NCBI GenBank assembly: GCA_041584055.1
Contig: JBFHER010000206.1
Coordinates: forward strand, 1 to 7,071
Direction: 5' to 3'
Source of the DNA: JBFHER01 sp041584055
Lineage (GTDB): Bacteria; Bacteroidota; Bacteroidia; Bacteroidales; UBA5342
DNA length: 7,071 nucleotides
Part shown: positions 1 to 6,403 of the stretch, one piece after another
Layout of the letters: each line of letters begins with the position of its first letter
Position numbering within the stretch: the stretch's first letter is position 1
Notes under the pieces: model-generated
What the model was told of the DNA's origin: nothing
The model's database searches: none
What the model saw: only the letters and a program-made list of their open reading frames with translations
Position numbers and translations under genes: made by a program

Positions 1-1
1 C

Positions 2-736
2 TCTCAGGATGGATATACCTGGACGGAAAGAGGTGAATGTATTAGCACTGGTGATGAAGGAAGTTGGGATGAAAGCTATGTTTATACCCCCGGCATTCTT
101 GTTGCAGAGGGGAAGTATTATCTTTTTTACACGGCACAAAGCGATGCAACAGCGGACAACAGCCCCTGGGGACAAAAAACCGCCATCGGTATTGCTGTTT
201 CAGATTCTCCTGATGGTCCATGGACCAAACTTTCTTCTAATCCTGCACTTGTTACCAGTAATGATTCATCACTTTTCGACAGCCATCGTGTTGATGATTC
301 TTGCATACTCACGCGTGATGGAAAGTATTGGCTTTATTACAAAGGTCGGCAGTGGGGAAAAATGCCAACTGAAACGAAAATGGGCGTCGCTATTGCAGAA
401 AAGCCGGAAGGGCCTTATATCAAACACTGGAATAATCCACTGGTGGGTGGTGGACATGAAGTTTTGGTTTGGCCACAAGGCAAAGGCGTGAGTGCCATGG
501 TAGGGATGAAATTAAAAGATCGGCAGTCCATCCCGTTTTATGTGATGTATGCAGAGGATGGCATCCATTTCGAGAAGACACATGAAATAAACAATCAGGA
601 TGCACCATGGGCACCCGGTGCTTATCGCCCGGAGGCTTTTTCTGACAACGGGAAAGGGCAGATGATTAAGTGGGGATTACACATTGGAGGGGAAAGACCA
701 GACTTGTTTCTGGAACGTTTTGATATTGTTGAATAA
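2..736 (+). CDS. GH117-like beta-propeller glycoside hydrolase, 5'-truncated by window edge
   Basis: This is an open frame from the left edge to a TAA stop; 244 residues remain and the start lies outside the window. Seen: repeated blade-like strands of the kind GKYYLFYT, AIGIAVSDSPDGPW, GKYWLYYKG and GVAIAEKPEGPY, typical of five-bladed propeller hydrolases (GH43/GH117 clan type). A SHRVDDSCIL motif (fragment residues 94-103) would hold the second catalytic Asp, and GHEVLVWP (His152, Glu153) lies about 53 residues later. GH117 enzymes use a His as the proposed general acid at such a position, and this spacing, the GHEV.WP motif and the late YRPE (208-211) favour GH117 over GH43. The first catalytic Asp and any signal peptide would be upstream. 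Known GH117 members release 3,6-anhydro-L-galactose from neoagaro-oligosaccharides; whether this one does is inference. It ends 51 bases before the GH29 gene, on the same strand. A GH43-like or uncharacterised propeller enzyme is the alternative. Confidence 0.72.
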   Translation, partial: SQDGYTWTERGECISTGDEGSWDESYVYTPGILVAEGKYYLFYTAQSDATADNSPWGQKTAIGIAVSDSPDGPWTKLSSNPALVTSNDSSLFDSHRVDDSCILTRDGKYWLYYKGRQWGKMPTETKMGVAIAEKPEGPYIKHWNNPLVGGGHEVLVWPQGKGVSAMVGMKLKDRQSIPFYVMYAEDGIHFEKTHEINNQDAPWAPGAYRPEAFSDNGKGQMIKWGLHIGGERPDLFLERFDIVE

Positions 737-787
737 GAACTAAATAGGTTGAGTGAAGTCATCTTGACACAATGTAATATATTGAAA

Positions 788-2665
788 ATGAATCATGTAA
801 AAACGTTGGTTGCATCCGTGTTTATTCTGATGTTTGTTATTGCTTGTTCTGTGAAGGAGACGCATGGGAAGGACGTCAAAGCCAGCTCATTCAAGGGCGA
901 TCCATTGGAAAAGTCAGCCTTTCTAAAAAAAGACCTTCCCTGGTTTGCCCGTTTTCAGGTGGGCGATCCACCGGTAGAGGGTTTCCCTGGTGAAAGCAAA
1001 GAAGAAAAACAAAAACGGATGCAAGCCTGGTTAGATGCAAAATACGGTTTGTTTCTTCATTGGGGACCGCAAAGTGCAGGAGGTGAATACGCGTTGACCA
1101 ATGAAAATTTGCAGGAATTTAACCCCATAGAATTTAATGCCGAAGAATGGGTGCTCACGGCTCAAAAACTTGGTTTTAAGTATATCGTGGTTACTACAAA
1201 ACACCATGCCGGCTTTTGCATGTACGATTCGAAATACACCACTCATGATATTATAGACGCAACACCTTTTGGGCGTGACCCCATAAAAGAATTGGCCGAT
1301 GCCTGTGCGAAACACGAAATGCTATTTGGTATTTATTATTCAGTTTGGGACATCCATCATCCCGACTATAGCAAGGATTTGGGCACAGAAAGCTATGCGA
1401 ACTACCACAAGTATATGCTCAATCAAGTAGAGGAATTACTGACCAATTATGGCCCGATGGTATGTGTATGGTTTGATGGCGAATGGGTTGAAAGCTGGAC
1501 ACATGAACGTGCCACTGAATTTCGGGATAAAATACGCGAGTTGCAACCCAATACCATTCTGGCTAACCGCATTGGGCAACGCCGTAGAGGCGATGGTGAC
1601 CACCAGTCCCCTGAAAACTTTTTACCCTATATTGGAAATCAGAACGAGCCATGGGAAACGTGTGCAAAATTTGATGGCGGCTGGTTCTATAACGGTACAA
1701 ATGATTCAAAATCGGCAGAGTGGGCACTTTATAACTTATGCTATGCTGCTTCACGAGGTGGAAATTTTTTAATGAACCTTGGACCAACTCCTCAGGGGAG
1801 ATTCATAGAAACCAGTGTTGAGAAACTGGAACATGTTGGAACATGGCTTCAAACAAACGGGGAGTCAATCTATGACGCAGGAAAAGGGCCTCATTATTTA
1901 TTGGAATGGGGAACTTGTACCCAAAAAGGGAAAACCTTGTACTATCATGTTTTTAACTGGCCACAAGAAGGTGAACTGCACATCCCCGGGCTTAAAACAA
2001 AGGTGAAAAGGGCAAGCTTTTTGGCCGATGAAAAGCATGATCCATTAAAGGTGAGCAGGGCCCAGGATGATGTATTTGTAAAATTGCCTGCTGCACCTCC
2101 TTATGAAATGGCGAATGTCATCAAAATAGAGTTGATGGAAATTCCTGAAGTAGATAATGCTGCCAGAGCCATCGATAAAGTTATCCCTCAGAAGGAGTAC
2201 ATGCGGGAAATACCCAAAGGAAGTTATTTCTTAGCTGCTGGCTTTGCCAAAATACATGGCGAAAAACTTCATTTTTATTATGGAACAGGAGCCGGAGCTC
2301 AACGAGAAAATCTCAAAGGTTGGACTGAAAAGTCGGATTGGGCAGAATGGGATTTACTCGTAAAGGAACATGGGACTTATAATGTTGAAATTACTTATGC
2401 CAGTTTGGTGGATGGTGGTGTCTTTGAGTTGAATATTGCCGGTCACTCTTTTGAACATGCTGTGGAGAACATAGGAAAGAAACCAAACGCTAAGTTATCT
2501 CCCTTAGCGGTGAACTACAAAACGTTCACCCTGGGTGAAGTTGATTTAAAACCAGGACTTTACAGTCTGATCGTAAAACCAAAAGAGATCAACGAGGACG
2601 CAATAAAATTGCATCAGGGATTGATGACATTGAGGGATATTACGCTTGTGCCAACCCTAAATTAA
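788..2665 (+). CDS. GH29 family alpha-L-fucosidase (possibly alpha-L-galactosidase), lipoprotein
   Basis: This is an exo-acting retaining glycosidase of 625 residues. I chose the ATG at 788 because it gives a clean lipoprotein signal: basic start, hydrophobic run, lipobox VIAC with Cys20. A TTG 39 bases upstream is in frame but would bury the signal. The catalytic (beta/alpha)8 part shows YGLFLHWG (His91), TTKHHAGF (His139, His140; many relatives have KHHDGF) and VWFDGEW, whose Asp230 is the expected nucleophile. Glu290 in EPWETC is the likely acid/base; its spacing of 60 from the nucleophile suits GH29. After the catalytic region and a beta-sandwich, residues from about 470 to the end form an additional beta-rich domain (YNVEITYASLVDGG, then a closing RDITLVP), perhaps carbohydrate binding. 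The residues after the Cys (SVKET) include Lys and Glu, weakly reminiscent of a Bacteroidota surface-export signal. GH95 starts 6 bases after the stop, so the two are probably co-transcribed and translationally coupled. Fucose versus galactose specificity cannot be read here. Confidence 0.93.
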   Translation: MNHVKTLVASVFILMFVIACSVKETHGKDVKASSFKGDPLEKSAFLKKDLPWFARFQVGDPPVEGFPGESKEEKQKRMQAWLDAKYGLFLHWGPQSAGGEYALTNENLQEFNPIEFNAEEWVLTAQKLGFKYIVVTTKHHAGFCMYDSKYTTHDIIDATPFGRDPIKELADACAKHEMLFGIYYSVWDIHHPDYSKDLGTESYANYHKYMLNQVEELLTNYGPMVCVWFDGEWVESWTHERATEFRDKIRELQPNTILANRIGQRRRGDGDHQSPENFLPYIGNQNEPWETCAKFDGGWFYNGTNDSKSAEWALYNLCYAASRGGNFLMNLGPTPQGRFIETSVEKLEHVGTWLQTNGESIYDAGKGPHYLLEWGTCTQKGKTLYYHVFNWPQEGELHIPGLKTKVKRASFLADEKHDPLKVSRAQDDVFVKLPAAPPYEMANVIKIELMEIPEVDNAARAIDKVIPQKEYMREIPKGSYFLAAGFAKIHGEKLHFYYGTGAGAQRENLKGWTEKSDWAEWDLLVKEHGTYNVEITYASLVDGGVFELNIAGHSFEHAVENIGKKPNAKLSPLAVNYKTFTLGEVDLKPGLYSLIVKPKEINEDAIKLHQGLMTLRDITLVPTLN

Positions 2666-2671
2666 CCAGCT

Positions 2672-5140
2672 ATGAAAAACTTATTATCGTTACTACTTAT
2701 CTTTTTTGTTTGCGTACATGTAAACGCTCAACACGTGCTGCATTACAACAAGCCTGCAAGCAAATTTACAGCAGAGCAAAGGAAAGATTATCGAAAACCC
2801 GGCTACATGCAGGAAGCCCTGCCTTTGGGCAACGGGCGTTTGGGAGCCATGTTTTCCGGGGGAGTTGAAGAAGAACACCTGATGATGAATGACATCACCT
2901 TGTGGATGAATAGCAAACGCGGCCTGGATGAGGTGGCACAATCAGGGGTGAAGCCCAATGGATACAAGCATTTTGAGACTGTTCGTGAGGCATATCGACA
3001 AGGGAATTATGGCACAGGAGAAAATAGCATGGAAGCCATATCCACTAAATATTTAAGCAGCACTCACCCCCTGGGGAATTATGCGCCATTCACCGATTTA
3101 TTCATTTCAACAGGGCACGGGCTTGAAGCCATTCAGGATTATCGTCGATCATTGGATGTGCACAATGGAATAGGCTCTGTAAGTTATCGCATTGGTGATG
3201 CCCGTTTTAAGCGGGAATATTTTTGTAGCCACCCAAACGATGTAATTGCAGTGCGATATACCGCCGAAAACTCGACTCTGAATTTGTTGCTAAAGACCAG
3301 TACTCAACTTAAAGTAAAAAGTGTAAAAGCTGAAGGCAATTGGATTGTGTTGAATGGCGCCGCTCCTATGGTGCAAGATGATATTGAATTTCAGCAAATG
3401 ATATACATAGATGCCAAAGATGGAGCATTAGAGCCTCAGGCAGATGGCTCAACAAAGGTTGTTGGGGCAACAGATGTGAAGATTTACCTGGTTGCTTGTT
3501 CCGATTACCTGCCCATTTATCCAAGCTTTAAAGGCCGTGATTATAAGGGGGATTGTAAAACAACATTGGACGCAGCGCTTCATTTGGGCTATGATAACCT
3601 TAAAAATATACATGTTAAGGATGTGTCCGGCCTAATGGATCGTTGTCAGTTGGAGCTGGATTTTAAACCTTCCGGTTTAACTACCGATGAGCTGGTAAAG
3701 CAAGGGCCAGGCCTGGAATTGGAAAATCTTTATTTTAACTACTCACGTTATTTACAGATGAGCTCTTCGCGCAACGCGCCACTTCCTTCAAACTTGCAAG
3801 GGCTGTGGAATGGACATTTAAAACCTGCCTGGAATTGCGATTATCACAACGATATTAATGTGATGATGAACTATTGGATGGTGGAAACTTCAAATCTGCC
3901 GGGTTCATTTTCACCCTACAAGGAGTGGCTGAAGATGCTCGCTCAATCAGGGAAATATACGGCGAAGGAAGCTTATGGAATACAACAAGGCTGGAGTGTT
4001 GGGCTCAATGGAAATGCTTTTGGGTTCACTGCGCCCAATGAACATGGTCGCCGCATGCAACAATCGGGGGCCTGGCTATGTCAGAATCTGTTCGAGCATT
4101 ATGCTTTTAATAAAGACAAAGCCTATCTTGAAGAAATCTATCCTGTTTTAAAAGGTGCGGCGGAGTTTTATGTGGCGTTTCTGGCTCCCTGGAAAGATGG
4201 ATCGCTGGTGGTTTACCCCACCTGGTCGCCTGAAAATGCTTATCTGGTTGAAACACATGGGAAACTTAACAAGCAGGCTTATGGTGCTCAGTACGAGCAG
4301 CAGTTGGTACTGAATTTATTTACCGATTGCATTGAAGCATCAAGCACACTCAAGCGCGATGCAGCCTTTCGTAAAACCTTGCAGGAAATAATACCCGATC
4401 TCTGTCCGCAGAAAATTGGGCAATACGGACAGGTTCAGGAATGGCCGGAAGATTGGGACAGACCCGATGATGAACACCGTCATATCTCCCATTTAATTGC
4501 CTTGCATCCAGGTCGCGATTTTTCGCCACTTACAACAAAAGAAATAGCCGATGCGGCATTGGTAACCATGAAACATCGTGGTGATATCTCAACAGGGTGG
4601 AGTACCGCTTGGAAAACATGTTTCTGGGCTCGCCTTCACAATGGCGATAAGGCACATCAGTTTTATCAGTTTCTAACCTCACAACGCGCTTATCCTAACT
4701 TGTTTGATTTTCATCCTCCCTTCCAGATTGACGGAAATTTTGGAGGAACAGCCGGTGTTTGCGAGATGCTTCTGCAAAGTCACTTGCGTAGCGTGGATGC
4801 AAATGCCAATAATATTGAAGAAGCGGCATTTGTTGCTTATCAAAAAGATACTGAAAATGCCAAACATTTTTTACCTGTTGTTCCCGATGAGAAACTGATA
4901 GATGCTCCGTACATTCTGCATTTGTTGCCCGCTTTACCTTCCGCCTGGACAAATGGAAAGATCACCGGACTCAGGGCACGCGGAGGAAAGGAAGTGGATA
5001 TTGAATGGGAAAATGGAAAATTGAAACAGGCAACAATAAGAGCCACAAGCAGTGGGGAATTCAGAATTTATTCGAATGGCGAGCTAAGTGAGGTGATTTC
5101 CCTGAAAAAAGGCGAATCAATGAATTGGAAAGACAATTAA
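2672..5140 (+). CDS. GH95 family alpha-L-fucosidase / alpha-L-galactosidase, secreted
   Basis: This is an inverting exo-glycosidase of 822 residues, a normal length for GH95. Its Sec signal peptide runs over residues 1-19 with a likely cut at VNA|QH, and there is no lipobox, so a periplasmic location is likely. The N-terminal beta-sandwich domain has ALPLGNGRLGAMFSGG, typical of GH95. The (alpha/alpha)6 domain has LPSNLQGLWN, then DYHNDINVMMNYW (His392, Asp394, Asn396), then SPEN with Glu521 as expected general acid, HRHISHLIALHPG, and FQIDGNFGG with Asp687, which matches the Asp that assists the catalytic water in the Bifidobacterium fucosidase AfcA. The position of the first of AfcA's two mechanistic Asn residues is Asp394 here, and the usual MDxQ-type motif reads QYEQQ (Tyr541-Glu542), so this is a divergent subgroup. 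GH95 members include 1,2-alpha-L-fucosidases and alpha-L-galactosidases. It follows GH29 by 6 bases, which suggests joint removal of alpha-L-linked terminal sugars. Confidence 0.94.
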   Translation: MKNLLSLLLIFFVCVHVNAQHVLHYNKPASKFTAEQRKDYRKPGYMQEALPLGNGRLGAMFSGGVEEEHLMMNDITLWMNSKRGLDEVAQSGVKPNGYKHFETVREAYRQGNYGTGENSMEAISTKYLSSTHPLGNYAPFTDLFISTGHGLEAIQDYRRSLDVHNGIGSVSYRIGDARFKREYFCSHPNDVIAVRYTAENSTLNLLLKTSTQLKVKSVKAEGNWIVLNGAAPMVQDDIEFQQMIYIDAKDGALEPQADGSTKVVGATDVKIYLVACSDYLPIYPSFKGRDYKGDCKTTLDAALHLGYDNLKNIHVKDVSGLMDRCQLELDFKPSGLTTDELVKQGPGLELENLYFNYSRYLQMSSSRNAPLPSNLQGLWNGHLKPAWNCDYHNDINVMMNYWMVETSNLPGSFSPYKEWLKMLAQSGKYTAKEAYGIQQGWSVGLNGNAFGFTAPNEHGRRMQQSGAWLCQNLFEHYAFNKDKAYLEEIYPVLKGAAEFYVAFLAPWKDGSLVVYPTWSPENAYLVETHGKLNKQAYGAQYEQQLVLNLFTDCIEASSTLKRDAAFRKTLQEIIPDLCPQKIGQYGQVQEWPEDWDRPDDEHRHISHLIALHPGRDFSPLTTKEIADAALVTMKHRGDISTGWSTAWKTCFWARLHNGDKAHQFYQFLTSQRAYPNLFDFHPPFQIDGNFGGTAGVCEMLLQSHLRSVDANANNIEEAAFVAYQKDTENAKHFLPVVPDEKLIDAPYILHLLPALPSAWTNGKITGLRARGGKEVDIEWENGKLKQATIRATSSGEFRIYSNGELSEVISLKKGESMNWKDN

Positions 5141-5230
5141 ATAAACGAGGTGTGACGGTATTTACGAGTCAATCTTTAGGATGAATACATGAAGATGATA
5201 AGGTTAATTCTATCGTTCCAATAAAGTAAA

Positions 5231-5247
5231 TGACTCTAAAAGAGTCA
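5231..5247. repeat. Perfect inverted repeat in the GH95-esterase gap
   Basis: TGACTCT, a 3-base AAA spacer, then AGAGTCA form a perfect 7-base palindrome. The half-site core GAGTCAA (5242-5248) recurs at 5166-5172 in the same gap. No T-run follows on either strand, so it is a poor intrinsic terminator. It may be an operator for a dimeric regulator or a weak RNA hairpin. No Bacteroidota promoter (TTTG...TAnnTTTG) is recognisable on the + strand in this gap. Confidence 0.4.
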
Positions 5248-5298
5248 AATAAAAATAGACGTGGTTGCAAATATATGGTAGTAAAAAGGTTAATAACA

Positions 5299-5316
5299 GA
5301 ACCCCGGCGTGGGTTC
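5299..5316 (+). repeat. Leader hairpin just upstream of the acetylesterase start
   Basis: GAACCC, a 6-base loop CGGCGT, then GGGTTC form a perfect 6-base stem with four GC pairs (counting the closing G-C), in otherwise AT-rich sequence. It ends 11 bases before the ATG at 5328. As RNA it would sit where the ribosome loads, so it could affect translation initiation. This role is inference; a stem this short can arise by chance. Confidence 0.35.
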
Positions 5317-5327
5317 AATAACAATCA

Positions 5328-6239
5328 ATGCAAGTGAAAAGGATATTACTTTTAGGATTAATAATTTGTCCATTTTTAGGCTACAGTCAGGAAGAAACCA
5401 CCGATTCAATAAAAGTGTTTTTCCTGGGAGGTCAGTCGAATATGGTTGGCAGAGGTGTGAACGACGACCTGCCTGCATCTTTGAATCAAACATTCTCAAA
5501 CGTTTGGATTTTTCATGGGAATACAGCAACCCAAAAGGACGGTAGAAGTGGATTGGGAAAATGGGAGAACTTAAAACCGGGTCACGGTGCCGGATTTAAG
5601 TCAGATGGCAGTACAAATATTTATTCCAATAAATTTGGCGTGGAACTATCTTTTGCCCGGAAGTTGGCGGAGCTGTATCCGAAAGAGAAAATTGCACTCA
5701 TAAAATATGCTTGCGGGGGCACATCCATCGATACCATGGCCAACCGGAGGTCGGGTTACTGGGAGCCCGACTATAGCGGAAATCAAAGTTCAAATCATTA
5801 CGATAACTTTTTAATAACGATAAAAAATGCATTCGCCGTCAGTGATATTGATGGTGATGGAAACGACGATTATCTCATTCCTTCGGGAATTATTTGGATG
5901 CAAGGAGAGAGCGATGGCAATGATGAAAAAGTAGCTTTGCGGTATTATGCTAATCTGAAAAGGTTAATGGAATTAATGAGGGCTTCCTTACGAAACAATG
6001 ATTTACCCATTGTGCTTGGCAAAATATCGGATTCAGGAAATGATGTGGATGGAAAAGCTTGGGACTATGGTGAGCTTGTGCAATATGCGCAGGAAAAATT
6101 TGCAAAAACAGATAAGAATGCTGCAATTGTTAGAACCACCAAAATTTATAAGTACTCCGATCCATGGCATTACGATAGCAATGGATATATGGACTTAGGC
6201 GAAAAATTTGCCGAGACAATTTTTAACTTGCATAAATGA
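5328..6239 (+). CDS. Secreted SGNH-type carbohydrate O-acetylesterase (SASA/CE6-like)
   Basis: This protein of 303 residues probably removes O-acetyl groups from a polysaccharide or oligosaccharide. The ATG at 5328 starts directly with a Sec signal peptide (basic MQVKR, hydrophobic run, likely cut at GYS|QE). Cys14 is preceded by Ile, so it is not a good lipobox. Block I is FLGGQSNMVGRG with nucleophile Ser37. KYACGGTSI supplies the oxyanion-type Gly block, IWMQGESDG (Glu194) is the family signature, and DPWH provides the Asp278-His281 pair. These blocks define the sialate O-acetylesterase-like (SASA) fold, to which CE6 acetylxylan esterases belong; the actual substrate is not shown. Asp173-Asp181 (DIDGDGNDD) resembles an EF-hand-type calcium loop placed directly before the WMQGESD block. 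The gene is separated from GH95 by 187 bases, so it may have its own transcription control, but strand and function match the locus. Confidence 0.9.
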   Translation: MQVKRILLLGLIICPFLGYSQEETTDSIKVFFLGGQSNMVGRGVNDDLPASLNQTFSNVWIFHGNTATQKDGRSGLGKWENLKPGHGAGFKSDGSTNIYSNKFGVELSFARKLAELYPKEKIALIKYACGGTSIDTMANRRSGYWEPDYSGNQSSNHYDNFLITIKNAFAVSDIDGDGNDDYLIPSGIIWMQGESDGNDEKVALRYYANLKRLMELMRASLRNNDLPIVLGKISDSGNDVDGKAWDYGELVQYAQEKFAKTDKNAAIVRTTKIYKYSDPWHYDSNGYMDLGEKFAETIFNLHK

Positions 6240-6319
6240 AATAGATTTTAAATATCTGAAACAAACATGCCAGGGCGAATTGGACACAAAGGTGGATGAT
6301 TATATTTTTTTGTCCCCGT

Positions 6320-6333
6320 CTGTCGATGGACAG
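6320..6333. repeat. Short inverted repeat beside the tandem array
   Basis: CTGTC-GATG-GACAG is a perfect 5-base stem with a 4-base loop. An overlapping alternative pairs TGTCC (6311-6315) with GGACA (6328-6332). It directly precedes the 7-base tandem array and follows a run of seven T. No T-run follows it on the + strand, so termination of the esterase transcript is doubtful. It may be part of the same dispersed repeat unit as the array. Confidence 0.4.
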
Positions 6334-6334
6334 G

Positions 6335-6390
6335 TTGATTCTTGGCTCTTGGTTCTTGATTCTTGGTTCTTGATTCTTGGCTCTTGATTC
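6335..6390. repeat. Eight tandem 7-base repeats (TTGRYTC) upstream of the sulfatase
   Basis: Eight uninterrupted 7-base units run head to tail: TTGATTC, TTGGCTC, TTGGTTC, TTGATTC, TTGGTTC, TTGATTC, TTGGCTC, TTGATTC. Only the fourth and fifth bases vary, and every difference is a transition (A/G, C/T). The + strand has a single A per TTGATTC unit, so the complementary strand is purine-rich. The array ends 13 bases before the sulfatase ATG, hence in its leader or promoter region. Intergenic heptanucleotide arrays of this style are, from memory, common in Bacteroidota genomes and often yield spurious minus-strand ORFs with KNQEP-like repeats; that happens here as well. Copy number may vary by slippage. 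Confidence 0.92.
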
Positions 6391-6403
6391 TAATTTTAAA
6401 CAG

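Noticed and set aside
9..491. 160-codon + strand ORF overlapping the GH117-like gene
   Set aside because: It is a different frame from the one with propeller motifs and conserved HRVDD and GHEV residues; no recognisable domain.
749..787. Upstream TTG start for the GH29 gene
   Set aside because: Starting there would add 13 residues in front of a complete lipoprotein signal peptide; the ATG at 788 fits the signal exactly.
1829..1847. Direct repeat GGAACATG within the GH29 gene
   Set aside because: It is short, in frame with normal coding sequence, and shows no associated structure.
5231..5247. Palindrome as an intrinsic terminator for GH95
   Set aside because: The stem is only 7 bases, AT-leaning, and followed by an A-rich stretch rather than a T-run on the + strand, with no uninterrupted T-run on the other strand.
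5268..5275. TATATTTG on the minus strand, a match to the Bacteroidota -7 element
   Set aside because: It points away from the esterase into the GH95 3' end, and no minus-strand gene follows; an isolated short match is expected by chance in AT-rich DNA.
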